64,000 bases of DNA from Nyssa sinensis (GCA_008638375.1 CM018035.1:8087577-8151576), one strand, 5' to 3'. Numbered from the stretch's first letter, positions 49,282 to 62,305 are shown. The notes: generated by a model from the sequence alone, not told the origin. Program-made: numbers and translations.

Positions 49282-49420
49282 TTAGTTGATTCCACTAGCT
49301 TGAAGCTCTTGAGTTATAACCACTGGAGGTAGCAGACCACGCAAGTAGTGAGCATCCCTTTCTTTCTCAGTAAATGCAAGCCCCTTGTTATGGTTTGGGT
49401 TCCTCAACAAAGAATATCCA
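49282..49420 (-). pseudogene. NADP-dependent malic enzyme fragment (N-terminal exon)
   Basis: After an acceptor GTGCAG| at 49420 the frame reads [20 protein letters not shown], then [20 protein letters not shown], then unrelated ASGIN and a stop at 49282. This block is the conserved start of plant NADP-malic enzyme, which converts malate to pyruvate with NADPH. The match stops at ELQ, so the capture breakpoint lies inside the parent exon. It cannot encode an active enzyme. Confidence 0.85.
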
Positions 49421-49740
49421 CTGCACCATTAAACGGACAAAAGAATGATAATTAGCATTGCAAGATCATTACAATGATCAACAGTCTTAGATAATTAGCA
49501 TTGTAAGACAATAATTTCAAGTTAGATCCACAAAAACCAAAACAAAAATAAAGCTAATAAAACTGAGATTCTAATTTCAAATCACCAATAGAACTTGTGC
49601 TGAACTTCATTAAAGATGACATAACGTAGCATTAGTTTATTGTATTCTAAAAACAGAATGCTGTTCTAAATCTAAAGCAGCATTGAGGAAACAAATGGAA
49701 ATTAAAATTCATGGAAAGCATAGAAAGAAAATCACAAGGA

Positions 49741-50166
49741 CTATACCCGTCTGCGCCTCCTATCTCCATATCGACGGTCCCTATCTCTCTTCCTCTTTTC
49801 ACCTTCCTCACTTGATCTTTTAGCATCCTACACACATCATTATTCAAATTTTATTAGAAAATATTCAGAAAGAATGTTGGTTATGGTATAAACCACAGAA
49901 CGCCATTAGGAATTGAACTCATACCTCCTCTTCCCGAGCTATTCTCACTTTCTCAGCCTCCTCAAATGCCTCTTTTTCAACCTGAAATATTTCATACAGG
50001 ATAACAAACTTGCAAACTAAATACTTCTTGAGGCCAACTATAAAATAGACTTTAAAGAGCAGTGGCTCACCTCCTTGTTCTTGGCCCATATGTCTTCCAT
50101 AACTTGTTTTGCATACTCTGGGTCATCACAAATCAAAATGTTTTCGAACACTGAACCGGCCTTTAC
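49741..50166 (-). pseudogene. Calreticulin-3 C-terminal fragment, three exons
   Basis: Exons 50166-50071, 49981-49925 and 49827-49741 join in phase. They encode [20 protein letters not shown]...KNKE, VEKEAFEEAEKVRIAREEE and DAKRSSEEGEKRKRDRDRRY...RRRRRV, then a stop. [11 protein letters not shown] followed by EKEAFEEAEKVR and a basic tail is the CRT3 type of plant calreticulin, an endoplasmic-reticulum lectin chaperone. The terminal HDEL-type retention signal and everything upstream are missing. Introns with GT-AG borders are kept, so the copy came from DNA, not mRNA. Confidence 0.82.
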
Positions 50167-50881
50167 CTGCAATACAATAAATTGTGAAGCTCCACTGATT
50201 CTAGAAAAAAGTATAAATTATAAAAAGTAGCCTGCCTGTTATAGTGATCCACAGAAGAAAAGAATAGTGGAGGAATGTCTTTACCTGACCAAACTAACTT
50301 GTCCCAATACACACTAGGACACAAATTTTTGAATAAAAGAAGCCCTACTGATTTCTTGGATTAATTGAAGGTATAAAGTTTTGACAGACCAAAAATTAAC
50401 TAGTACCAGTTTATACAGAAATTTATTCTGGCATGAAACACCTAGAAGGGGTTAGTTTAGACCCAGACAGGACCAACTACTAAGATATCCAAGCAGGCCC
50501 TTAAAGTTAGAGGTAAAACTCAAGGGAAAGTAAGTTCACTTATAGTGCTCACTGCTCAAGACTGTTAATGTATTAGAAAAACATAGGACCAGACATATAT
50601 TTATTAATAATATATGCTGTTGACCAATTTTTATCTTCACACATGATGTACATTTGCAGTAAATCTGAAACAGTATGCCAAACACGCCAGGAAAATCACA
50701 TTAGTGCTAATGGGAAGAACAAAACACCCACTAGATTTCGTTTACACATTCAAACTGAAGAAGGAAAAGAAAATAGATTTCAAAAGTAAAAGTCGTAGAT
50801 ATGAACGTACCGCAAGATATTCACTGGAGATGGCAGAGTTGATTGACCGAACTTGTCTCTCTGTAGATCCTCTACGTTCGA

Positions 50882-51000
50882 GATCGAGCTCCTCTAATGG
50901 AGATGTTGGGAACGCACGCACGAGTTGGGTCTATCAAGATCGAGCTCCTCTAATGGAGATGTTGGGAACGCACGCACGAGCTGGGTCTATCAGGACCGAG
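50882..51000. repeat. 56-bp tandem repeat near the right end of the Pack-MULE
   Basis: GATCGAGCTCCTCTAATGGA and the following bases occur at 50882 and 50938, with a third partial copy (GGGAACGCACGATTGAGTCT) after 50990. The repeat is GC-richer than its surroundings. Subterminal tandem repeats are common in MULEs. Confidence 0.85.
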
Positions 51001-51678
51001 GGAACGCACGATTGAGTCTATCAGGTCTCAATGAAACTAGGGCTTTTTTTCAGAGGCTTTGAAGAATTAGGAACGCACGAGGGTAAGTGAAAAAGACGAA
51101 TAGAAAACGCCTTTCCAAAAGACGTTCTCTAAAACAACCCAACTTTAGTAATTAAGTTCAAAACAGTCTTATTGTGGTAAAAAAATTTTAAATAAACCCT
51201 AAAATAGTAAAAATTTCCAAAATATTGGATAGGTCACAATCAAATGATAAGTTACGTGTATATGTATAGTAACAATTTATTAGTGTAACTATTCATCTAA
51301 CTATTAGAAAAGCTGAATATTTCCTTGAGCGTATAACTAAATGGAAGATGGTATCAGACTGTCAAGGGTGGGATTATTGTCACAGGCGTTTAGATGGTAA
51401 AACCCGGGGCTGCTGTTGCCCCATCCCTGGGCCCCCTCAACTCAAAGGAGTAAATTTTGTGCACTTTCAGAATAATGAACTCCTGCTGAGATCAATGACC
51501 ATATACACAGAAATGTACCATTCCCAGTGCTGATCCAAGACTACCCAATATTTTTTTTTTTTTCCTAACTCAAGGGTCAACTGCCAAACAGTATTTCACC
51601 ACCTTAGAAATGAAAATAAAATAGTAATTAATTCCTAATAAATTTTAAGTACATGAGCACTTAAAATTTATTCAAAGA

Positions 51679-52215
51679 TAAGGGTGTCAATTTTTAACAC
51701 GACACGATAACACGACTCGAAGTTAACGAGTTTAGGTTTAGCATAAATGGGTGTGGGTCATAAACGAGTTGACACGTATAACACGATAAATAAACAAGTC
51801 GTGTCTGAGTTTTACTAATGTCAACTCTTTTAACACGACTTAACACGTTTAATTATAAAATATATTATGACTTAAAGTAATTCATCTTATATCAAATATT
51901 TATCAAGGTTTTGAAATTTTTTATCTATAAAAGAAGTTTCTACATTGATTTGACCCATATCTGAAGTTACTAAACTTAAAAATTATCTATACATATTAAA
52001 ATATAAGTAATTTTTTTATTTAAAAATAAACAAATTAAAATAAACGAATTAAGTATGTCGACACGTATAACCTGTTTAATAAATGAATTAAATTTGAGTT
52101 TTGAAACTTGATACGATTAGTTAATAGTGTCAGATTAAAGGTTCACACATATTTTCAAATATATATACCTTAACACGACCCGAACACGACACAATTACAC
52201 GAATTGACACCCCTA
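51679..52215. mobile_element. hAT MITE (AACACGA-rich), 537 bp
   Basis: The ends are TAAGGGTGTCAATT and, reversed, TAGGGGTGTCAATT, 13 of 14 matching. The 8-bp duplication is TTCAAAGA (51671-51678) and TTCTAAGA (52216-52223), 7 of 8. The interior is rich in AACACGAC words at both ends. It lies just downstream of the CCCH gene. Confidence 0.82.
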
Positions 52216-52605
52216 TTCTAAGACATCAGAAGATGTTATTGTCCATAACATACCATTATAGGTGTATGCATTCGTCAATGGTCCCAGCTCATACTTTCAC
52301 CACCTTCAAAAGCTTATTTTTGTAAAATATCAAACATGGATTAGCCAATAGAGATTCGAGATTTCCCAATTGCACACAAATTAGCTGATAAATAACTCAA
52401 TGTAGAGATACTTTACATATCCTGATTTTTGCTTGCACTAGTAATGACACATGATAAAGATGTCATGTCATCTTCTGAAAAGCATGTGACATCTGAACTG
52501 GAAAGTTAAATAGAATTTTTCCATGTTTAAGAAGAAAATACAAGATCCTTATAACTTAAATAGTTGAATCTTAAATGCTACAAGGCACTTGATGCAAAAA
52601 GAATT

Positions 52606-55600
52606 TTACACAGGCCACTGGATTAGATGTTCGCTTCCATTTCCACTCCCACCCATTCTAGCCCCATCTGCTGCTGCCGAGTTTCCAAAGGAAAGATGAT
52701 CTGGTCCAGACAGGCCTGAAGAAGCTGAGTGGGCACAATAATCTACTGGATGGTCAAATTTACACGCGGGCCCAAATTTGCAAATGCCATAGCGGCTGTA
52801 ATGTGTGCAGATATTCTGATCCTGGATTATAAATACACGTAAGAGCTTTCAATCTTGAATTAATTATAAATATGAAACTTTTAGGACATGATCAAACCAG
52901 AGCACTGTTCGCTATGACTGAAAATAAATTTTGTACAGGGGTAGTCTAATGTTGGATGAGCCATATTCCTGCAGGTACCCATAGTATAATAAGGTATATT
53001 CAACAATGCCTAATGTGAGATTGATCAAACAAATACCAACATATTTTTCAGAGAAGTCATTTCCCAAATATTACGATTTCCCTCCTACAAAACTCTAATT
53101 TTCAATTGTCTCATAAGAAACCCCTTCTACGTAAGGGAAAGCCATGTCTCATAAGAAACCCCAACTGCACCTTTGTCTGAAAAAAAATTGATTTTTCAAT
53201 TGCATCAAGGGGAGCCAGAAAAAACAAGAGTTCCAATTTAGCAGAGAATTCCATTTTCCTTCATTTGTGAAAAATGTAGAGCTTGTCTCCGCTGTATTGA
53301 TAGTATTGCTCTCCATAAACGGAATAGAAAGTGCTCTATTAAGGCATTTTGCAGTTTTTTATCTTCATGAGAAATAAGGCGGGAAGGAATAATAAACTTA
53401 CAGGTCTTAGAGGCAAGCCTTTGTCACTGAGAGTCCATGTGGGTGCCTTAGAAATCCGATTCTTAGGATGGTGAAATTTGCATCCAGATCTAAATTTACA
53501 GTCTCCAGTTTTCATGAAGTAACTGCATTCAGGTTGGCCAGGGTCGTTCAGGAAATTCTTCCACTACCATCTGCTGTTGATGATGTGCAAAAAAGTTGGT
53601 TTCAGTTGCTGGATTGTTCATGGCAAATGCTGGAGGTGTAGGCAATCGCCTCTCTGGTGTTGGATACACTGGAGCCTAAACAAGTCACAGAAATAGTTAA
53701 TATTAGGGAAGAAGAGCACAGTACATACAACTATTATTGGCATCTGTCAAGACAATATATACAAAAATGATGGAATGGACAAGAAAGGAAGAAATAAAGC
53801 TTCCATGTAAAGACAGAATGTTGGATGGATTCCATTTTTGCTAAGAATTCCGGTTGTAGAATAAACAGGCTTCTTATTTTTCATTTCTCCAAGGAAAAAA
53901 AGCATTACATATTTTCTTCAATTGTCATATGAGGCAATGGTTTAAATTTGCTCCACTAGCTCCAAAACTGTGTTTTTAAGGTACTAGCATGAGCTGATGC
54001 ATTTCATGACTAACAAATGGGGCATAAGCCTCACAAGCTCAAATTTTCATCTAATAAATACATAAAATAGGATACATATATAAAAGTACAGAAAAATAAG
54101 ACCCAGAGTAGAATCAGACGTGACATTTTTCCAGTAAGCTTGAGTGAGCTTTCTTGAAGGACAAATGCTAGTTTCCATACAAATTCACTTCAACAAAAAG
54201 GAAGATATGCCCCACTTATTCGAGACATCCTTTTTTTATTATTTTCTAAAGAAATTGTGTGATGTTCCAATGGCATAGCCTCAAACCTGAAGCAAATGGC
54301 CGCCTGAGGCATACAATATACAAAGATGTGCACTTAGTTAATGCTTCATGGCATATTCTTCAGAGTTTTGTACCAAGGAGCACCTCAAGAGATGCAATCT
54401 AAATTACCTTGAGAAACTAGTTTTGATACGTTATCTTAAAAGAATAAATAAAAAAGTACACTATGAAGTGTTGGTCCAAGCCATGCGCTGGGAGTAATTG
54501 ATTGTATGATCACATGCTCCTAATATGTAGGTGCATCAATCCCTCACCTGAACATATAAAAATGTGGGGATCGTCATGGCAATTCTCTAGGTCGAGGCCA
54601 GTTGTTCAGGCTGGGGGGATATCATTTGAGATTGGTGAGATTGAAAACAATAGAGTAAGGAGATTGGATATTGTTGAAAGGGGATCGAATGGGATCAAAC
54701 GATTGAGGTTGTGAAGCGAGAGATGGAGTGGGTTTTCAAAACCCTAGTTGCTGTGTCTCAGGTGAAAGGTGGCAAAAGCTTCTTCCAATCTCTCCAGGGT
54801 CATTGTCTATACTTGAAGTGTGGAAAAGGAGAAATGCAACAGGAGACTTCATCAGGATCAAAGAATCATTTGTGGACAGTAGGAGTCTTTTCATCCCCAA
54901 AGTTGATCGTGGTGGGGGCTGGTCTTTGGTGGCCTAAAACTGCAGCTCTAATGGAAGTGACTACGGGGACAATCGGACATGGGAGGACGTGTAGATCCAG
55001 ATTCTTGCAAAGGGAGGTTTGACTTTCTGAGGCGGTGTTTGGTGGGATGAGTGGGTTCAATGGCAACTCCAGTTCCATACAGAAGTAAAGTTCAGCATTG
55101 GGTTGACAGTTGATGGGGAGTGGCCGCCGGTGCAAAGGTGCTCAATATGCACGGATCCTTGTTCATGTTCAAATTTCGGTTGAACTGTTGAAGGAGGCTA
55201 CAAGAATCCTAATCAGAAATGGTGGATGCTTGACAGTGAGCTGGTCTTTTTGGATCGTTGGGTTACCACTGGCTGCTGTCACTGATCTAAGACAAGGCCA
55301 AGTGAGATGTGGATTAAGTGGACAGGTCTACCTCTTTCTGTGGTGCCCCAGGGTGTATAAAGCTCTTGGTGACTAGTGTGAAGGTTTTTTGAGGGTAGAT
55401 GAAGATACAAAGAATAGAAAGCATTTGAGGTGGGAGAGAATTCTTGTTCGAACTTCGATCAGAGACCTACCAGCAACTGTGAGAATTAAAGTGGGCACAC
55501 GGCAGTTTGAAGTTCATGTTTGGTCAGAGAAGGGGACATGGTCTACAATGGCCGAGATGAGAGGAGATGGTTGAAGGGTTGTTGCATAGACCGGAAAATA

Positions 55601-58600
55601 ATTGAGGGCGACGACGGATATGCACGTGTGAAAGGCATGTGGAACTGAGGATGGGAGGCAATCTCATGATGGACTAAGTGGCGACCATGGGGAAGGCATC
55701 TTATCGGACAAGGGACATTATTCAAATGTTAGACTCTCGAAGAATAAGAAGGTGACAAGTGGGGCTGAAGGAAGAATGGGCCAAGGGATGAGGTATGGAT
55801 TTGAGGGGCAAAGGCCCAATGCTGAGGTGAAGGAACCAACAGGCCTATTTATTACAAGATCTAATTTGGGGGTCAGACCTAATTATGGCAGCAGTAGGGC
55901 CACATATCTGTGAAGCTGGTGATCTAGGATGGGAGAGGGCCAGGACATAAATTAGAAGGGCTGAGTGGAGAGACTAGCCCAATATTCCCTGGGGAAGGCC
56001 AAAAAAATTTCGTGACGAGTCAAGTTGAAAGCTTTCCCAGAGCTAACCAGGCCTAGATCTGTTACAAAGGAAACGAGTGCAATACTAAGGACAGATTCAA
56101 AATCTATGAGGAAGGCTCAGGAAGAATTGAGAGAAGTGCAATGGGAGTCAAGGCTGGATGATGGAGGCAAGACAGAGATGTCACATGCAAAGGTAGGAAT
56201 GGGTTTTGGAAGCAGGCCATGAAGCAATCACAGGTAGTTGGGTCCAAGAATTAGGGGAATCCAGCCGACTAGCACAACCGAGGAGGAAGTGGAGGAGCTG
56301 GCACAAATGGGAATAAGTTGTGAAGAGGACAATCTTGCAGTCAGAGCAATCGCTGAAGCCAATAGAAGATGGGAGGCAGCAACTGGGGGGGAAGTTAGGG
56401 TCATGACCTGACACTGGTAAGCTGTTCCGCGTCCAATGAAGAGGTCAGCAGAGTTCTCATTTTCTGCCGAGATACAGACAGCCTAAGAAGCACGAATATG
56501 GACACGAATACGACATAGACACACGGCATTTTCCAAAAAAGTAAGACATGAACACATCAAAGACGCGTTAAATTTATATAAATTTTTTATATGACCATAT
56601 AATAAAAACTTAAGATTACTTCAATTAAAATTAACATAAAAACACACCAATCACAAAAATTTTATTAAGATATTAAAATAACATAACCATTAAATAAAAA
56701 TTCAACAACTCTTTCATTTAATCATCAACGTCCATGATTCAATTTCCAAAACAAATTTATTAATTATTCCATAAAACATATATATATATATATATACATG
56801 TGTGTGTGTAATAATACAACCCAAAAAAGAACTAAGAACAAGACGAGAAAAGGAGAAAATTCAAAGAAAAAGGGAAAAAGACATGTCTAAAACATGTCCA
56901 TAACGTGTCCTAATCGTGTCCAAAATTCAGGAAAAATTAAAAATTTGGACATGTTTTTGGCATGTCCAACATGTGTCCAACACAAACACGTGAGCCAAAA
57001 TAGAGTGTCCATGCTTTTGTTATGTACGCCACTAACTATGATGCTCCAGACGGAGCAAAGGTAAGTGAGGAGGGGGGGGGGGGTTCAAGGGCTCTAATCT
57101 CAGCTACAGCAGATAGGCGGAAGTTGAATATGGAGCCACAGGAGATGAAGTAGGCTTCACTGCATCCTGAAGAAGATTAAGGGGTCAGTAGGTACCTAGG
57201 GGTATCGTGTTGAGGTTCTGAGGAGGAATTGTTCAAGTTGTTTCATGATATTAAAAGAAACAGAAGGAAAGCTCATAGAAGAAGCAAGGGAACGGAGGGA
57301 CAGTCTTCCGTGAACAAACTCAAGAGAGTTAAAGAATTTAGCCTCTACAGTAAATTATGATGGAAGAAGAGGGACTAGAAGGGATAGTGAGGGGAAGTGG
57401 AGATTCTCAGATTGCTTGCTTCATGAATCTTAAAGTTATCTCATGCAATGTGAGGGGGTTGAATGGCCTGGACAAATGCAGCAAGCTGAAAGGCCTTTTC
57501 AGAAATGGAAGCCAGTGGTGGTCCATCAACAAGAAACAAAGATGGAGGAGCTTAATTAACTAGAGGCATTTGGGGAAGCAAGTGCGTTAATTATAGGCAT
57601 TTAAGGAAGCAAGTGGGTGGAGTGAAAGAGTTGGGAGTTGTGGGAACAACAAGGGGTATCTTGACTTTATGGGATTCCAGGGCAATGATGTGCAGCGAGT
57701 GGTGGACAGGTAAGTATTCAGCATCTTGTCTCTTTTTCCTTCCTAATGATGACATGCAGTGCGTTTTTTACAGGTGTTAATGGGCTGATGAATGAAGCAG
57801 AGAAAACGGATTTCTGGGAGGATTTGAGACGAGTAGAAGATGTCTAGATCTTGGTCTGTTGGCTAAGAAACACAAATATGGATATAGGACACAAACACGG
57901 ATACGGATACGGGACACACATACGACACGACACAGACATGCAAACACAGACACGGACACATTGAAAATTTATAAATTTTTTATATTTTTTATATGACCAT
58001 ATAATAAAAATTTAACATTAAGCTATTAAATAAAAATTCAAGAACTTCTTTATTTAATTATCAACATTCATAATTCAAGTTTCAAAACAATTTTACTAGC
58101 TATTACATAGAACATATATATGCATATATATAACCAAAAAAAAAGAAATGAGGAGAAGAGAAAAAGAGGGGGGGAAAAAAGAAGAAAATAAAGGTGTCCA
58201 TAACGTTTCCAAAATTCAGAAATAAAATAAATAAAATTGGGCATTCTTTTTTTCGTCTGTCCAACACATGTCTGAGAGTGTCGGTGTCCGACACGGACAC
58301 GTGAGCCAAAATAGAGTGTCCGTGCTACATAGTTTGGGGGTGATTTTAATTTGGTTAGGTCACCGGATGAAAGAATGGGGGCAGCATAATGTCTTGTGGA
58401 ATGAAAGATTTCTCAGACTTCATTAATTCAGAAGTGCTGATGGATTTGCTTTTGGAAGGGGGGTTTTATACATGGTCAAGCGGTAGGGATCGTCCAACCA
58501 TGTCACGGTTGACTATTCGGAGGAGATATTTCTGGGGGTTTCCCAGATTTGTCTTCCTTGACCAGCCTCGGCCTCAGATCATATCCCCATCATGCTAGAC

Positions 58601-61600
58601 AGCGAAGGCGTTAAGAGGGGGGGAACTCTTTTCAGGTTTGAGAATATGTTGCCGAATTTTCCTAGGTTTAAGGACTTGAAAAGAGGCTGGTGGTTGAGCT
58701 ATGAGGTTAGGGGTAATACAAGATACAAGATGGCTATTAAGTTGAAAAGGCTAAAGACCTGAAAAAATGGAATAAGGAGATTTACGGGCGACTTAAGGAG
58801 AAAAAGGTTAGTGTTATTCAGGGTATCAAGGAGTTGGATTCGAAGGAGCAGAATGGTTCATTGACAGAAGAAGCTAAGGACGCTAGAGATGGGCTGAAAG
58901 GAGAGCTTGGTAGCATTTTGAAGGTGGAAAAAATTAGTTGGAGGCAAAAGTCGAGAGCCTTATGGCTTTAAGAAGGGGACATGAACATGAAGTTTTTTCA
59001 CTGGATGCCGAATACTCATCGTAGTAAAAATAACATATGGTTGATGGAAGGACTTTATCTCAGGAGGAGTACTTTAAGAGTATTTCATCTTTTTATTAAT
59101 CTTTGTATAATGACACTCAGAATTGGAAAGCCATGATGGATGATATGGAGTTTGTTACGTTACAGGATGGAGAGGAGAGGGTTTTGGAGAACCCTTTTAC
59201 GGAAGAGGAGGTAGTGGAAGCTTTAAAATCATGTGAAGTTAATAAAGCGTTGGGTCCGGATGATTCTCTATGGTTTTCTTTCAATATTATTTGTCCTTGA
59301 TTCGGAGGACTGTGATGGCGGTCTTTGAGTATTTCTACAACTAAAAGCATGGTTTCCCTTGAGAAAAGCCTCAACACATCTTTCATTGCATTGATTCCGA
59401 AGAATGTGGGAGTCAAGAAAATTCGGGATTTTCATCCAATTAGCTATGTGGTAGGGATGTCTAAGTTAGTGGTGAAAGTTCTTTCTTGTCATATGAGGAA
59501 GGTTTTGAGTTCTTTAATTTTGAATAGCCAAAATGCATTGTAGAGATAAGACAAATTTTGAATGTGGGTTTCATGGAAAATGAGTGCATTGATGATTAGA
59601 GATAACAAGAGAAAAGTCTTGTGTGTAAACTAGACATCGAAGAATGCATATGATCATGTGAATTGGAAGTTTCTCTTATATATGCTTCAAAAAATTAGTT
59701 TTGAAGATAGGTGGTGTAAGTGAATAGAGTAAAGTATCCTACAGTGTCATTTTTTGGGTTTGTTAATGGTTCTCCATCAAACTTTTTTAGGAGTTCTAGA
59801 GGATTGAGACACTAGGATCCTATGCTTCTGTTTTTTTCTTATAATTTTTTTGGAAGCATTTAGTAGGATGATGACCAAGGCTTTGGATGGTGGGCCCATT
59901 AGTGCATTTAGTGTGGGTAGTCAAGGCAGGAATAACATTGTAATTTCTAATCTCTATTTGCAGATGATACAATTATTTTTTGTGGGGTGGAGGACAATAA
60001 ACTTCACTACTTGAGATGTATTGTTCTTTGTTTTGAGGCCGTTTCAAGTTTGAGGATCAACTTGAGTGAGTGTGAGATAATTGCAGTCAGAGAACTAGTG
60101 GAAGTGGAGAGCTTAGCGTGGAATACAGGGTGTAGAGTGGGTTAATTTCCATTGGTTTATTTGGGATTGCCTTTGGGGACTTCTTCTTTTATGACTATGT
60201 GGGATTCGGTGGCGGGCCGCTTCCAAGAGAGGCTTGTAGGGCGAAAGAGGCACTATTTGATAAAATGGGGGAATTATTTTGATAAAAAGCACTCTAGCTA
60301 ATCTTCCTAAATACTTCATATCTTTGTTTCATATGCCAGCAAAAGTGGAGAAGGGGTTGGTAAAGTTGCAGCGCGATTTTTGTGGGGTGGAAAGGATGAG
60401 CAAATTGGGAACAGATTCAAGAACCTATACAGGAAGGAGGATTGGGGATAAAGGATTTACAATTTTTTAATAAGGCGTTGTTAGGCAAGTGGCTTTGGCT
60501 ATTTGCGGTGGATTTAGGTGCTAGATGGAGAGATCTCATTATTGCCAAGTATATCAGTGAGCCAGGAGCAAAGTTACCAGAAAATGCTAATACCTTACTG
60601 GTTTTCATTTTAGTACATCTGTTACAAAACAAGAAACACTTACGTTGTTGAACACTAAACTAGCGATCCAAAAAATCTCTTCCTTCGTTTTTCCCCAAAA
60701 AAAAAAGTAATATGAAAAAATCAACGCAAATCAAGAGATTAACATAAATAGGTGTACATGTTTCATTATAATATAATAAATTTTCATAACTATGTGAAGA
60801 ACTTACACACTTCAATGATTTTAATTTTCATTACTCATCTTTGGGTGATGACGAAAACACTCTTGCAGTTAAGACCTAACCCACTATATTCTACCTATGT
60901 CATCTACATAAACCCACCCTCTATCGTACCACATATAGAGTATATAACGTATTGAGACCCCGTTCTCGTTCAGGTGTACCATAACAATCTGTATTCTAGG
61001 TAACATTCGCCAAGAGGTTGGTTCTCTTTGGAGGTTGATGGGTCGATTCAGAAGGGAAAGGATGAGTTTATTCGTTGGATTTTCAAATTCGGTGATGGTT
61101 CTACAATGAAGTTTTGGGATGATGTTTGTGTAGGCAATGAGATATCGAAAGACTGTTTTCCACTCTTTTATCAAATTTCCACAAATCAAGGGGCTTGGGT
61201 GGTGAATTATTGCTATTCTTTGGGGGGAATGTTGTTTGGGCTCCTTGTTTTAGAAGAAATTTCCAAGACTAGGATGTGGAGGAAGCTATTAGCCTTATGG
61301 AAATCTTGCGGCAGTTTAGGGTGGTTGTGAGTGTGGAGGACTTTATGTGGTGGAACGTAGACAACACAAGGAGCTTCATCGTTCTATAAAGGTTTTGCTA
61401 GAGGAGATCCTATGAGTTTCCTGGGAGGTAAATTTGGAAGTTTAAAGCTCAGACAAAGTAGCTTTTTTGTTTGGACCGTTTCTTGGGGAACTATTTTGTC
61501 TATGGACAACCTTAAACGAAGGGTTTATAGCTTGGCTAGCAAATTCTTTATGTGCTGCATGGCAGAGGAGATTATTCATCATCCCTTCCTTCATTACTCC

Positions 61601-62269
61601 CTTTGTGAAGGAAATGTGGTGTATACTCTTCTCCCTTTTGGGTGTTTTTGGAAGTAAAAGATTTTTTGGTCATGTGGCAAAGTTTCTGAGTTAGAAGGAA
61701 TGTAAAGATGGTGTGGAAGCTTGCTCCGTTATGTCGTTTGTGGAGAAAACACAATAGAAGAATTTTTGAAGGGGATAAATATAGGTTTAAATACACTTTT
61801 TGAAGTTGTTCTACTTTTGTTTTGTAGAATCTTATCCTTGTGTACATTCCTTCGTAAATTTTTTTTTGGCAGATATGAGACTTTGATTTAAGTCTCCTCT
61901 TGTAAATGGGTTCGTCCACTTGGCGACTTTTTGAATATATCTTTACTTATCAAAAAATAGGAGGTGCTAGGAGGGGTAAATTGGGGAGAAACCTAACATT
62001 TGATATTATTTGACGAAATGGCTACTCTCATACTTGAGCCATTGTTTTGATGCTTGAGCTTGAGCATTTTACCATTACACCAAGTAGTGGGCGCCGCAAT
62101 GTTACCTGGAACGTGGATCATTATGATAAGTGGTACAGAAACGGAAACATAAATCATTACTTGTTATAAAAGTTTGAACGTTAAGGGTAGACTTCTTCAT
62201 ATCGCTTTGTAGGAACGAAATATGTTTATTTGAAATATGATATGTTTTTAAATTATATTTGTAATAATA

Positions 62270-62305
<36 letters not shown>

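Larger units (their letters stand above)
45504..51217. mobile_element. Pack-MULE, 5.7 kb, carrying pieces of at least four unrelated genes
   Basis: The left end (from GGTTAAATACTT, then AGGGTAAAA, GTTTCAAACTTATTTATTAA, TAGGGTAGTTTTTAAAAACG) reappears inverted at the right end. The right end reversed reads GGAAATTTTTACT, then AGGGTTTATTTAAAA, GTTTTGAACTTAATTACTAA, TTGGGTTGTTTTAGAGAACG. This gives inverted ends of over 100 bp at roughly 60-75% identity. Both ends abut the same 11-bp direct repeat CAAAATATTGG (45493-45503 and 51218-51228), close to the 9-11-bp duplication of Mutator-like elements. Inside, on the minus strand from right to left, lie calreticulin-3 exons, a malic-enzyme exon, NRAMP exons, two unrecognised exon-like pieces and an acyl-CoA synthetase piece. 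Splice borders are kept, so the capture was from genomic DNA. No transposase is visible, so it would need one in trans. The exact first base is uncertain by 1-2 bp because GG occurs at the junction. Confidence 0.82.
54560..61958 (+). mobile_element. LINE (plant L1 type), nearly full length but decayed, in a CCCH-gene intron
   Basis: It is antisense to the host gene. ORF1-like pieces lie at 54563-56420 ([17 protein letters not shown] near 55440). ORF2 begins near 57420 with [11 protein letters not shown], an endonuclease hallmark, followed by a GGDFN motif near 58335 and SRL near 58505. Reverse-transcriptase-like pieces run from 59100 ([40 protein letters not shown]). Pieces like [20 protein letters not shown] (61055-61115) are the usual C-terminal zf-RVT neighbourhood. 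The 3' end is CTTTACTTATCAAAAAAT at about 61958. Stops and frame changes are everywhere. Two MITEs (56483 and 57863) and an unidentified ~400-bp insertion (about 60600-61005) interrupt it, so it predates all three. Confidence 0.8.

Noticed and set aside
54866..55135. Minus-strand 89-residue frame over LINE ORF1
   Set aside because: It is the antisense shadow of LINE coding sequence on the plus strand.
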